Assembly (NCBI GenBank): GCA_001411745.2
Contig: LIQB01000007.1
Location: 1-64,000, forward strand
Reading direction: 5' to 3'
From: Psychrobacter glacincola
Lineage (GTDB): Bacteria > Pseudomonadota > Gammaproteobacteria > Pseudomonadales > Moraxellaceae
DNA length: 64,000 bases
Made by a program: the position numbers and the translations under genes. Below are positions 21,989-30,925 of this stretch, piece by piece; within the stretch, counting starts at the first letter, position 1; each line of letters starts with the position of its first letter. The notes under the pieces are model-generated. The model worked only from the letters and a program-made list of their open reading frames with translations. It ran no database searches and was not told where the DNA came from.

Positions 21989-22783
21989 TTACTGGGTCAA
22001 AAAACTCAAATCTTCTTCAGGGCGAGTGGTAAACACCTCACAGCCATTATCGGTCACGACCATCGTATGCTCCCACTGTGCTGACAGCTTACGGTCTTTA
22101 GTAATCGCCGTCCATTCGTCAGGCAAAATCTTGGTTTGCCATGTACCTTGGTTAATCATCGGCTCGATGGTAAAGGTCATGCCTGTTTTTAGCTCAAAGC
22201 CTGTACCTTTTTTGCCATAGTGCATGACTTGTGGCTCATGGTGAAACTCATTGCTAATGCCGTGACCACAGAACTCGCGGACGATACTGAAACGTTCAGG
22301 CTCGACCACTGCTTGGATAGCCGCACCGACATCACCTAGACGCGCACCGTTTTTGACGACACTCATACCAGCATATAGGGCGTCTTGTGCCACTTTGCAG
22401 ATACGCTGTGCCATGATAGAGCCGTTACCAACGATCCACATTTTTGAGGTATCGCCATAGTAGCCATCTTTTATCACGGTCACATCGATATTGATGATAT
22501 CGCCATCTTTGAGTAGCTTGTTTTCGGCTGGAATACCATGACAAACCACATGGTTAATCGAGGTACAAATTGATTTTGGGAAGCCATTATAGTTAAGCGG
22601 TGCAGGAATAGCCTGTTGCACATTAACGATATAGTCATGGGCGATTTGGTTAAGTGCCTCGGTACTGATGCCAACTCGAACGTGCTCATCGAGCATGACA
22701 AGGACATCACTGGCAAGTTTACCGGCCACGCGCATTTTTTCTATGGCTTCTGGGGACTGGATAAGGGATTTTTTAGTCATCAT
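21989..22783 (-). CDS. map: Type I methionine aminopeptidase
   Basis: Removes the initiator methionine from new proteins. The 264-residue protein shows the five metal ligands in their usual order: Asp in INIDVT, Asp in YYGDTSKMW, His in REFCGHGI, Glu in FTIEPM, and Glu in AQWEHTMVV. PLNYNGFPKSICTSINHVVCHGIP is the substrate-pocket region. The start is one of two adjacent ATG codons at 22783/22780. It is divergent from the lipase gene and upstream of glnD. Confidence 0.97.
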   Translation of the reverse strand: MMTKKSLIQSPEAIEKMRVAGKLASDVLVMLDEHVRVGISTEALNQIAHDYIVNVQQAIPAPLNYNGFPKSICTSINHVVCHGIPAENKLLKDGDIINIDVTVIKDGYYGDTSKMWIVGNGSIMAQRICKVAQDALYAGMSVVKNGARLGDVGAAIQAVVEPERFSIVREFCGHGISNEFHHEPQVMHYGKKGTGFELKTGMTFTIEPMINQGTWQTKILPDEWTAITKDRKLSAQWEHTMVVTDNGCEVFTTRPEEDLSFLTQ

Positions 22784-23078
22784 TATATTACTTATAGTTA
22801 TGGAATTAATGGCTTGAATTATAACATAAATGAAGACGCCGCTGTTTTACGTTAAGTGATAGTGAATCTATCATTATTATTGATAATAATTGCTTTACAG
22901 CGAAGTAGGGGCAGTTGTGACCCTCTAGTCACGATAATATATTCATATTTTGACAATTTAGTTGAATGTTACAGAAGATATAAGTAATGTAATTTTGCAT
23001 GCTAAAGGAATTAGCAGCAATCTTTGCCGATATTATGAGGTAAAGATAATCAAAATTAATGATAACAAGGACGTTATT

Positions 23079-24155
23079 ATGACGCTAAAATCTTCTCTAG
23101 CTTCGGTTTTCACGCCCAGCGCATTTCTCCCCTCACTTGGTGTTATCGGTGCCGGTGTACTTTTAATGGCTCTACAAACCACCTCGGCTCAAGCTGCTGG
23201 TCAATACTATAATTGTGCTAATTCAACCGGATGCAAGTTGGTCAGCAACAAATACTGGACGTCAAATCATACTGATACAAAATACCCAATTGTTATGGCA
23301 CATGGTCTTGGCGGCTTCACTAACTTGTTTGGGGTTATCGACTACTTCAATGGCATTCCTCAAGAGTTGATGAAAGGCGGCTCAGAGGTATATACCACCA
23401 AAACGTCAGCCGTCAATAACAGTGAGATTCGCGGAGAGCAGCTGCTACAACAAGTCAAAACCATCACTGCCATTTCAGGTGAGCCTAAAGTCAATTTATT
23501 TGGACACAGTCAAGGCGGTATAGATATCCGCTATGTCGCTGGCGTCGCGCCAAAATATGTCGCATCAGTCACGGCAGTCTCAAGCCCCGAACAAGGGTCA
23601 AAAACGGCAGATTTTGTCAAAAACACCCTTGAGCCAAACAACACCACAGGTAATCCATCCAATGTCACAACACAGCTAGTCTCAGGCGTGTTCAATTTGA
23701 TTGGTGGCTTTACAGACGTTGGTTCAGGTATCAGTTTTAAAGAGATACAAGAGCAAGATGGCTGGCAAGCGCTCGTGGCTTTATCAACTGATGGTGCTGC
23801 TAAGTTCAATGCCAAATTTCCCGCGGCAATGCCAAAAAACTATTGTGGTCAGCCGACCAGTACTGCTGTCAATGGTATCAAATACTATTCGTTCAGCGGG
23901 GTTGGGCAAATAACGAGCGCACTGGATCCTAGTGATTATCTATTGGCAGCAACGGGCGTACCGTTTGCAGGCGAGTCTAATGATGGGTTAGTGTCTGCTT
24001 GCTCAAGTCGTCTTGGTTATGTGATTCGGGATAATTATAGAATGAATCATTTGGATTCAGCCGATCAAGTATTGGGTCTGACGGCATGGGGCGATTCTGA
24101 ACCAAAATCCATCTATCGTACTCAGGTCAATCGTCTTAAAAACGCTAACCTTTAA
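23079..24155 (+). CDS. Secreted triacylglycerol lipase (family I)
   Basis: An extracellular lipase that hydrolyses long-chain triacylglycerols. A signal peptide of about 39 residues ends at SAQA. The oxyanion loop is MAHGLGGFTNLFG, the nucleophile is Ser144 in GHSQGG, the acid is Asp in ESNDGLV, and the His is in MNHLDSADQVLG. A later Cys pair (NYCGQ and SACSS) fits the conserved disulfide. ATG 23079 has AAGGA 8 bases upstream; the open frame extends 39 codons further without a signal-like N-terminus. It is followed by its lipase-specific foldase, as in Pseudomonas and Burkholderia. Confidence 0.95.
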   Translation: MTLKSSLASVFTPSAFLPSLGVIGAGVLLMALQTTSAQAAGQYYNCANSTGCKLVSNKYWTSNHTDTKYPIVMAHGLGGFTNLFGVIDYFNGIPQELMKGGSEVYTTKTSAVNNSEIRGEQLLQQVKTITAISGEPKVNLFGHSQGGIDIRYVAGVAPKYVASVTAVSSPEQGSKTADFVKNTLEPNNTTGNPSNVTTQLVSGVFNLIGGFTDVGSGISFKEIQEQDGWQALVALSTDGAAKFNAKFPAAMPKNYCGQPTSTAVNGIKYYSFSGVGQITSALDPSDYLLAATGVPFAGESNDGLVSACSSRLGYVIRDNYRMNHLDSADQVLGLTAWGDSEPKSIYRTQVNRLKNANL

Positions 24156-24208
24156 TAATGTAAGCTTTTAATAACATACGCTTTTAAAAACATAAGCCTT
24201 TAAGCTGA
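24145..24208. repeat. Degenerate 16-bp tandem repeat, four units
   Basis: Units start at 24145, 24161, 24177 and 24193. The consensus is close to TAAGCTTTTAATAACA. The first unit overlaps the lipase stop codon and the last ends 22 bases before the foldase start, so the array fills the gap between two genes whose products are needed together. Confidence 0.65.
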
Positions 24209-24230
24209 CTTGTAAAAAGAACCCTCATCT

Positions 24231-25346
24231 ATGTCGAATAATCGCCGCCCAGCCTATCTAGCAATAGTTATAATCGCCGTGGTTAGCATAGCCATAACGG
24301 CGGCGGTGATTATGTGGTTCAAACCTGATAATACACGTATGGCTACAGCGCAACCAGTATCCAGTGCTCTCGCTAGTGAGGCTAATGCTACTCTATCAAA
24401 TGCGCTGGATAATGGCCAAGTAGTGCAAACAACTACTGCAAACCAAAACCAGTCTCTATTTGTTACTGGATTGGAGCGTTTACCGCGCTCATTACAAGGC
24501 ACGCAAATTGACGGCGAAATCATCATTGATGAAAATAAGCAGTTGGTCGTCACTGAAGGTCTACGGCGTTTATTCGATTATTTTTTGTCCGCGCTGGGTG
24601 AAGAAGATGAAGCGGTTATTTATGCCCGTGTCGAAAGCTATATTCGTCACCACACGCCAGAGCCAGCCGCTAGTCAAGCGGTCACTATATTTAACCAATA
24701 TATTACCTATCTTAAAGCCATTCCTGAAATAGAACAACGTTACGGTAATCTGCAATTACAAGCGGCAAAAAGCGGTGAGCTGGATCTAAATGTCGTTGCT
24801 CAGCAAAAGCAAGATGTAGCCAAGTTGCGTCAGCAGTATTTTACTAAAGAAACCATTACCGCCTTCTTTGGTGCAGAAGAGGAGTATGATGATTATAGTA
24901 TGGAGGTGGTCAGAATTAATCAAAACCAGCAGTTAACGGATGTGCAAAAAGAGGCAGCGCGGCAGAACTACATTAGCCGTATGCCAGATAATGCGCTCAA
25001 AGCCGGTATCACCCAGCAAGCCAATCTGAACGAGCTGATGAATCGCACAAAACAGATGCAAGCAAAAGGGGCAACGGCTCAGGAATTGTATAACATGCGT
25101 CGTGATCTGGTAGGTGCTCCAGCCGCCGCACGCCTCGCGCAAGTTGATGCAGAAGATGCTAACTTTGCTCAACGTTTCGACCAATATCAAGCCCAAAAAC
25201 AGCGCTTATTAAGTCAAAGTGCAGATAAAACGCAAGCACAAACCCAAATCAATCAAATCGAACAGCAGCTATTTAGTGAGGCTGAACGCAAACGTTTGGT
25301 AGGCTATGCTGCTTTGCAACAACAGAACCTCGCCAATCTAGAGTAA
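24231..25346 (+). CDS. lifO: Lipase-specific foldase (lipase chaperone)
   Basis: A membrane-anchored periplasmic steric chaperone that folds the neighbouring lipase before type II secretion. The 371-residue protein has one N-terminal membrane segment (about 9-30), then an Ala/Thr-rich variable linker. The conserved motif region is SLQGTQIDGEIIIDENKQLVV followed by RRLFDYFLSALGEE near 115-130, which contains the RxxFDYFLSAxGE signature. A long helical, Gln-rich remainder wraps the lipase in characterised complexes. It lies 75 bases after the lipase, almost certainly in one operon. Confidence 0.95.
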   Translation: MSNNRRPAYLAIVIIAVVSIAITAAVIMWFKPDNTRMATAQPVSSALASEANATLSNALDNGQVVQTTTANQNQSLFVTGLERLPRSLQGTQIDGEIIIDENKQLVVTEGLRRLFDYFLSALGEEDEAVIYARVESYIRHHTPEPAASQAVTIFNQYITYLKAIPEIEQRYGNLQLQAAKSGELDLNVVAQQKQDVAKLRQQYFTKETITAFFGAEEEYDDYSMEVVRINQNQQLTDVQKEAARQNYISRMPDNALKAGITQQANLNELMNRTKQMQAKGATAQELYNMRRDLVGAPAAARLAQVDAEDANFAQRFDQYQAQKQRLLSQSADKTQAQTQINQIEQQLFSEAERKRLVGYAALQQQNLANLE

Positions 25347-25658
25347 TGCCTAGCATAAATGAGTAAAACGGTAATTTTAACGAGAAACTGTCGGTTTTCA
25401 GAGTATATTCGAGAAGTTATAAAAAAAGTGTTAGCAGTTAATGTACCGTCTAACAATAGAGGTTAGCAAAAAGACTATAGAGCGCAACAAATAACAGGGT
25501 AATCATACACTCAATCTATAATGACAGTTAAGCTCCAGTTGTGCATAATGACCGCATTGTTGAGAGTAATGAATAAAACAGTAAATTAATCATAATAAAA
25601 ACGAATGTTTAGGATAAGAGCTATTTCTTATTCTAAAAAAACTAATAGAGGAGTTTAT
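25347..25658. other. Intergenic region before META lipoprotein
   Basis: About 310 AT-rich bases between lifO and the META-domain gene. No reading frame, strong hairpin or repeat was seen. It presumably holds the promoter of the downstream gene. Confidence 0.6.
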
Positions 25659-26147
25659 ATGAAAAACATGACTAAAATGATGATGGCAGCGACACTTGCG
25701 GTAGGTACGTTGGCTGCTGGTTGCCAAACCACTCCTAGCGTAACAGCGCCAGTGACTCAACCAATTACTTCTAATACGCTACAAGCATATGATTGGCAGC
25801 TGGTTGACGCAAAACGCAGCAATGGTGATAAGGTTAGCCAATTGTTCTTTGATCCAGCGAAGCCATTGACGCTAAAGTTCTTTAAAGATAGCGGTAGTGA
25901 CCGTGTGACCTTTATGAACACCTGTAATAATATGGGCGCTGACTACAAGGTTGTGAATGGTAATGTCGTATTAGGCAACGTTTTATCTACTATGATGGCA
26001 TGCCCTGAGCCACAAGCAAGTTTTGATACTGCGACTTTAGCGACCGTACAAGGTAAATATAGCATCAGTAAAAATGCCAATAACACGCCTATCTTGACCA
26101 TTACCAATAGCAATCAAGTTGCCCATTTCAAAGCTGTTTCTAAATAA
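25659..26147 (+). CDS. META-domain (HslJ-like) lipoprotein
   Basis: A 162-residue lipoprotein: the signal peptide ends in the lipobox LAAGC (Cys22), so the mature protein is lipid-anchored facing the periplasm. The body matches the META/HslJ domain: YDWQLVDA..., FMNTCNNMGADYKV and LSTMMACPEP with the conserved Cys residues. E. coli HslJ is linked to novobiocin tolerance and heat shock; the biochemical role is not known. ATG 25659 is preceded by AGAGGAG. The frame opens 18 codons earlier but lacks a start signal there. Confidence 0.85.
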   Translation: MKNMTKMMMAATLAVGTLAAGCQTTPSVTAPVTQPITSNTLQAYDWQLVDAKRSNGDKVSQLFFDPAKPLTLKFFKDSGSDRVTFMNTCNNMGADYKVVNGNVVLGNVLSTMMACPEPQASFDTATLATVQGKYSISKNANNTPILTITNSNQVAHFKAVSK

Positions 26148-26234
26148 TTCAATCATTACAAATGGTTTTTGAATAGTATTTGCGAAAAGCAATGTTGAAT
26201 AAAAGCAATGTTCTATAAAAGTCAGATGTAGTTT

Positions 26235-26269
26235 TAAAAATGCCTCACTATCTAGTGGGGTATTTTTTT
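26235..26269 (+). terminator. Rho-independent terminator after META gene
   Basis: Arms AAAAATGCCTCACTA and TAGTGGGGTATTTTT pair with minor mismatches, followed by T7, about 90 bases after the stop codon. Confidence 0.8.
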
Positions 26270-26417
26270 GTCCAAAATTTGGCATGGTTTACGCTACACT
26301 GTCATTTGCTGTTAAGTAAAGTATGTAGGCTAGGATGCTTTAATGCGCTCAATCTTTTAGCCTTAATTGTCAAGATTCTCAGTACGCAATAATCAACACT
26401 TTATTGGACGTTATTTT

Positions 26418-27422
26418 ATGTCAAAAATGCTTGTATCAAAATCATCCGTCAATATACGAACGATAAGTAATATCACCGCACTAACGACTTTTATTCTGTT
26501 GACGGGGTGTCAGACCTTGCCTAGTACGATGTCTAAAACGATGCAAGCACCTGCTAATAATATGAGTGCGAGCAATCCACTAACGGCGCGAATGTCAGCG
26601 ATAGATCGGCAAGGGCGCATTGCGTATGTCGAGGAGCAAGGAATCGGAGCTGCAAAGATGTCGACGCTTTATAGCATTCGTCCTGATGGTAGTGATCGTC
26701 AGTTAATCGATCAGCTTAATGGTTATATTTATGCGCCAGCCTGGTCAGCTGATGGGCAACTGCTGGCATATAGTAAACAAGCGCCGCGCCAGCATCCTAA
26801 GATTTATATCTATGATCGCAAAAGCAACATCCGCAACCTTGCGGTAAATGCTGAAGGCAGCAATATGTCAGCGTCGTTCTCACCTGATGGGCAAAAACTC
26901 CTCTATAGCTCAACGGTCGGCGGCAATGCTGATATCTATGAGATGCGTCTGAGCGACGGTAATACCAAACAGTTGACTACATTATCAAGCACGGAAGTGC
27001 AGCCAAGCTATGCCAGTGATGGGCAAAGCTTTGTCTATACCAGTGATAAAGTCCGCGCTGGACGTCCACGTATCTATCGCTATAACTTCGAGACTGCTAG
27101 TGCCACGCCTGTACCAACAAGTGGCTATGTCGCCAGTCCGCAACTGAGCTTGGACGGTCAGCGTATGGCCTATCTCAATGGTCGAAAGGCCGCCGTTATG
27201 ACCCTGAGTACTGGGCAAATCACCAATCTAGCAGAGACTGGACTTGATGAACCAGCACGTCTTTCACCATCTGCACAGTATGCTGTCTATCCGACAAAGC
27301 TTTCACAAGTGGGCGGTCAAAATGGCGGCAGCTTGGTCATTCACTCATTATCTGGTAATACAAGTTATGCGATTGGCAGTAAGGTGGGCGGAGTTGTGCG
27401 CTCGCCGATATGGGGGCGTTAA
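26418..27422 (+). CDS. TolB-like beta-propeller lipoprotein
   Basis: A 334-residue periplasmic lipoprotein with lipobox LLTGC after a 33-residue signal sequence. The rest consists of PD40/WD40-like propeller blades: YAPAWSADGQLLAYS, SASFSPDGQKLLYSS, QPSYASDGQSFVYTS, SPQLSLDGQRMAYLN and ARLSPSAQYAVYP, spaced about 40 residues apart. This resembles the C-terminal domain of TolB but lacks its N-terminal domain, so it is not TolB itself. ATG 26418 is preferred to the upstream TTG at 26367. No Tol-Pal genes are near. Confidence 0.82.
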   Translation: MSKMLVSKSSVNIRTISNITALTTFILLTGCQTLPSTMSKTMQAPANNMSASNPLTARMSAIDRQGRIAYVEEQGIGAAKMSTLYSIRPDGSDRQLIDQLNGYIYAPAWSADGQLLAYSKQAPRQHPKIYIYDRKSNIRNLAVNAEGSNMSASFSPDGQKLLYSSTVGGNADIYEMRLSDGNTKQLTTLSSTEVQPSYASDGQSFVYTSDKVRAGRPRIYRYNFETASATPVPTSGYVASPQLSLDGQRMAYLNGRKAAVMTLSTGQITNLAETGLDEPARLSPSAQYAVYPTKLSQVGGQNGGSLVIHSLSGNTSYAIGSKVGGVVRSPIWGR

Positions 27423-27604
27423 AGGCAAAACCTATGTATTATGTAATAGAATGTATATATAATCCTTGATAAAGCAACATAAGTTGATTTTAAAAATGTA
27501 AACTTGGCAGCATTAATCCGAGTGAGCATCATCCACATAATACCAATTTGTATAACCAAGTCATTGAGCTAATAGATTGGCTGAGCAAAAGGAGAACACG
27601 CGCA

Positions 27605-28270
27605 ATGCAGGAAGCTTTTTTAGTCTTTATCACTAAAATCAGTTTATATCCCACGATTATTTTTACGGGGCTTGTGATGTTCGTCACCTTATATTGGATA
27701 GTATCTCTACTCGGTATGGCAGATATGGATAGCGTAGACCTTGGTGAGTCAGGCGGTGATGCTGATGTCTCTACCTTATCATCGACTGGTTTTTTCACCG
27801 GTCTCATGCTCAAATTTGGTCTTTACGGTGTTCCTTTAATCATCATACTAAGCTTAATTAGCTTGATCGGTTGGTTGCTCAGCTATTTATATACCAGCTT
27901 TTTACACCAATATTTTGATTCTGGCGTTCTGTATTATTTATTCGGTACAGGGGCACTCATTTTCGTATTGGTAGTTTCCATGTGGTTGACCGGTATTATT
28001 ATTTCGCCGATTCGCAAAAATATCGCCAAAATTCCCAAACGTAATTCGTCTAATAATGTGGGTAAAGTCGCTGTTGTGCGTACGCTTAGTGTCACAGATA
28101 AACATGGCGAAGCAGAGCTAAATGATGGCGGTGCAGGATTGATATTAAAGATTCGTTCAGACAGCAATGATGGCTTGCTGAAACAAGGTGATAGAGTGAT
28201 GTTGATAGAGTATTTAGACGAAGCCAATACCTATCGAGTTGCTGTCGTCGAAGATAAAAAAATATTGTAA
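27605..28270 (+). CDS. yqiJ: YqiJ-like inner-membrane OB-fold protein
   Basis: A 221-residue membrane protein with three or four membrane segments (about 8-32, 64-90, 105-130) and a C-terminal OB-fold (about 150-220: VGKVAVVRTLSVTDKHGEAEL..., LIEYLDEANTYRVAVVED), as in E. coli YqiJ and NfeD-type proteins. It precedes a flotillin gene, the standard partnership in which the NfeD/YqiJ protein works with a membrane-microdomain scaffold. ATG 27605 follows AAAAGGAGA. A TTG at 27548 would add 19 residues and is unlikely. Confidence 0.85.
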   Translation: MQEAFLVFITKISLYPTIIFTGLVMFVTLYWIVSLLGMADMDSVDLGESGGDADVSTLSSTGFFTGLMLKFGLYGVPLIIILSLISLIGWLLSYLYTSFLHQYFDSGVLYYLFGTGALIFVLVVSMWLTGIIISPIRKNIAKIPKRNSSNNVGKVAVVRTLSVTDKHGEAELNDGGAGLILKIRSDSNDGLLKQGDRVMLIEYLDEANTYRVAVVEDKKIL

Positions 28271-28521
28271 AAGTATGAATAAAGCTAATTATTTTTAGAA
28301 ATAATTGATTGTTAGAAATAGCGAGTTTTTAGAAATAGCACGAATCGTTTTAAATTTGGTTATAGTCGGTTCAATGTAGTTCAGATATAAGAATGGTGCG
28401 TGACAGGGCTATAAAGCGCACATGCTGTAAACAGTGCTATGAATAGTAGAGTTAGCAGGCTTGATAGCGTATCTGATTTATATTGAATGGATTATGGAAT
28501 GTTTTAATTAAAGGAATGGAT

Positions 28522-30534
28522 ATGGACACACTCATTATCGTCGGCGTGGTTGTAGTGCTGGCGTTTGTTTTTATGATGGTCGCACTATTGATGCTCAAAG
28601 CCTTTTACTTTAAGGTCGAGCAGGGCAAAGCACTCATTATCAACGGTGTGAGTAAAATTGCCGTACGTTTTGATGGTGGTTTTGTTTGGCCAGTCATCAA
28701 CAAAAAAGAATTGATGCGCATATCGCTCATCACCTTAGAAGTGGACAGACGCGGTAAAGAAGGTTTGATTTGCGCAGACAACATGCGTGCTGATATCACC
28801 GTGGCATTTTATTTACGCGTCAATGAAACCGAAGAGGACGTGCTAAAAGTTGCCAAATCGGTTGGGGTTGAGCGCGCGTCAGATAAAGTCGCTGTCAACG
28901 AGCTGTTTAATGCTAAGTTCTCTGAAGCCTTAAAAACAGTCGGTAAGCAGATTGATTTCGTCAAACTGTTTGAAAACCGCAGCGAGTTTCGTGACAGCAT
29001 CGTTCAAGAAATTGGTAACGATCTGAATGGCTATGTCTTAGAAGATGTGGCGATTGATTATTTAGAGCAAACGCCAAAAGTATCATTGGATTCAAGCAAT
29101 ATCTTAGATGCTGAAGGTATCAAAAAGATTACGCAATTAACGGCCTTTCAGAACGTTATTACCAACGAGCTTGAACGTGATGAAGAACTGGCTGTTAAGA
29201 AAAAGAATGTCGAAACCAGAGAGGCGATGCTAGAGCTAGAGCGTCAGCAAGCCGATGCCGAAGCCAAACAGCAACGTGAAATCTCGTCAGTGATTGCACG
29301 CGAAACGGCTGAAACCCGCAAAATTGAAGAAGAAGAGCGTAAAAAGTCTGAAACGGCTGTTATCTCTGTTGAGCAGGATTTGGCCATTCAGCGTGAAAAT
29401 CAGCAACGTGAAATCGAAGTAGCAGGTCAAAATCGTCTGCGTGCGGTCGTCATCGAAGAAGAAAAAGTCACACGTGCTCGTGATTTAGAAATCGTCTCTC
29501 GTGAGCGTGAAGTTGATCTGCAACGCATCGAAGCCGAACGTGCGATTGAGCTTGAGAAAAAAGAAATCGCTAACGTCATTCGTGAACGTATCGCAGTGGA
29601 CAAAACCGTTGCGCAAGAAGAAGAGCGTATCAAAGAAGTTCGCGAAATTAGCGAGGCTGAGCGTTCTAAGCAGACACGTGTGCTAGCAGCAGAAGCCGAT
29701 GCGGAAGAAATCAAAGTACGTCAGGTGAAAAAAGCCGAAGCAGAAGAGCTGTCTGCCAAGCATAAAGCCGTCGAAATCACCACGCTTGCCGCTGCGAATC
29801 TTGAAGCATCCGCCAAAGATTCAGAAGCCAAAATTAAAATGGCCGAAGGTATCAAGGCAGAAGAGTCAGCACATGGCTTCGCTGAAGCGGCTATCCAAGA
29901 AGTCAAAGCGGCTTCTTTGGAAAAAGAAGGCATTGCGAAAGCCAATGTTATCAAAGCAACTGGACAAGCTGAAGCGCAATCAGATCGTGAAAAAGGCATG
30001 GCAGACGCTGAGGTTATCGCGGCTCGCGGTGAGTCTACCGCCAGAGCTGAGCGTGAAAAAGGCATGGCAGATGCTCAAGTCATCGCGGCTCGCGGTGAGT
30101 CAAATGCTAAAGCAGAACGTGAAGTTGGATTGGCAAAAGCCGAAGTTACTCGTGCACATTTCCAAGCCGAAGCAGATGGTCTGGTCGAGAAATTCAATGC
30201 CATGGGTAGCATGAGCAAAGAGGCACGTGAGCACGAAGAGTTCCGCATGAGCCTTGAAACAGCATTGCAAGAAGCGCTTGCTTCGATTGACGCTGGTAAA
30301 GAGATTGCGAAAGAAAATGCTGAAGTATTGGCTGTGGCGTTACAGAAAGCCAAAATTGATATTGTTGGCGGCGAAGCACATTTCTTTGATAACTTTGCCA
30401 AATCATTGTCTATCGGTAAAGCCATTGATGGCCTAGCCGGTAAGTCAGACACCTTGAGCGGTATCATCAATGGTGTGATGGCCAGTCAAGCCATGAGATC
30501 AAACCAAAAAAATGATGATAAAACGACTTATTAA
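28522..30534 (+). CDS. yqiK: Flotillin-like protein YqiK
   Basis: A 670-residue membrane-anchored scaffold protein. An N-terminal membrane segment (about 3-28) is followed by an SPFH/band-7 domain (about 30-200, including LITLEVDRRGKEGLICADN). A very long Glu/Ala/Arg-rich coiled coil follows (about 210-560) with repeated AEREKGMADAEVIAARGES-like units, and then the flotillin C-terminal region. ATG 28522 has AAAGGA 6 bases upstream; earlier in-frame TTG (28483) and ATG (28516) are possible. It follows yqiJ and precedes a giant AAA+ gene. The three likely act together in membrane stress or organisation. Confidence 0.9.
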   Translation: MDTLIIVGVVVVLAFVFMMVALLMLKAFYFKVEQGKALIINGVSKIAVRFDGGFVWPVINKKELMRISLITLEVDRRGKEGLICADNMRADITVAFYLRVNETEEDVLKVAKSVGVERASDKVAVNELFNAKFSEALKTVGKQIDFVKLFENRSEFRDSIVQEIGNDLNGYVLEDVAIDYLEQTPKVSLDSSNILDAEGIKKITQLTAFQNVITNELERDEELAVKKKNVETREAMLELERQQADAEAKQQREISSVIARETAETRKIEEEERKKSETAVISVEQDLAIQRENQQREIEVAGQNRLRAVVIEEEKVTRARDLEIVSREREVDLQRIEAERAIELEKKEIANVIRERIAVDKTVAQEEERIKEVREISEAERSKQTRVLAAEADAEEIKVRQVKKAEAEELSAKHKAVEITTLAAANLEASAKDSEAKIKMAEGIKAEESAHGFAEAAIQEVKAASLEKEGIAKANVIKATGQAEAQSDREKGMADAEVIAARGESTARAEREKGMADAQVIAARGESNAKAEREVGLAKAEVTRAHFQAEADGLVEKFNAMGSMSKEAREHEEFRMSLETALQEALASIDAGKEIAKENAEVLAVALQKAKIDIVGGEAHFFDNFAKSLSIGKAIDGLAGKSDTLSGIINGVMASQAMRSNQKNDDKTTY

Positions 30535-30925
30535 TAGGGTCTAAATCTCTAGTGTTATTGGGCAAGTATTAGTGGACAAGTTTTTGTCTAACAGTATGAA
30601 TGAGTAATATTTTCTAAAGTAAAAAATCTGTCGTGTAGGCGGCAGATTTTTTTGCTAACTCAGGGTGATTTAGAACGACGAATCATGATGAGTTGGTTAA
30701 TCTAAAAAAATAGCAGTGACGACTCGTTTTTTTAGATTAGCCAAGTGCTTCTTTACTTTCAATGATTCTTTATTGCCCAAAATTCTCTTATAGTGGATTC
30801 AGTTTAAAAGAGATACAAGGCAACCGAGTGCAGATGTATATGTGATACTTCAAGCGAGGTTAATGCTGTAGCTCTTTTATAAAGGATTGACTATATTATG
30901 TAAAAACAAAAACGGACGAGCAACG
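30535..30925. other. Intergenic region with terminator and possible leader
   Basis: Between yqiK and the giant AAA+ gene. It holds the yqiK terminator (30621-30653). It also holds AAAGGA at 30881 followed by ATG at 30898 directly abutting TAA, a minimal start-stop pair just upstream of the ATPase start. No other gene was seen. Confidence 0.55.
30621..30653 (+). terminator. Rho-independent terminator after yqiK
   Basis: Arms AAAAAATCTGTCG and CGGCAGATTTTTTT enclose a short loop and end in T7. It lies ~90 bases past the yqiK stop and suggests the downstream ATPase gene has its own promoter. Confidence 0.85.

Noticed and set aside
29427-30470. Long antisense frames within the flotillin gene
   Set aside because: Shadows of the Glu/Ala/Arg-rich coiled coil, which gives Ser/Ala-rich frames on the other strand.
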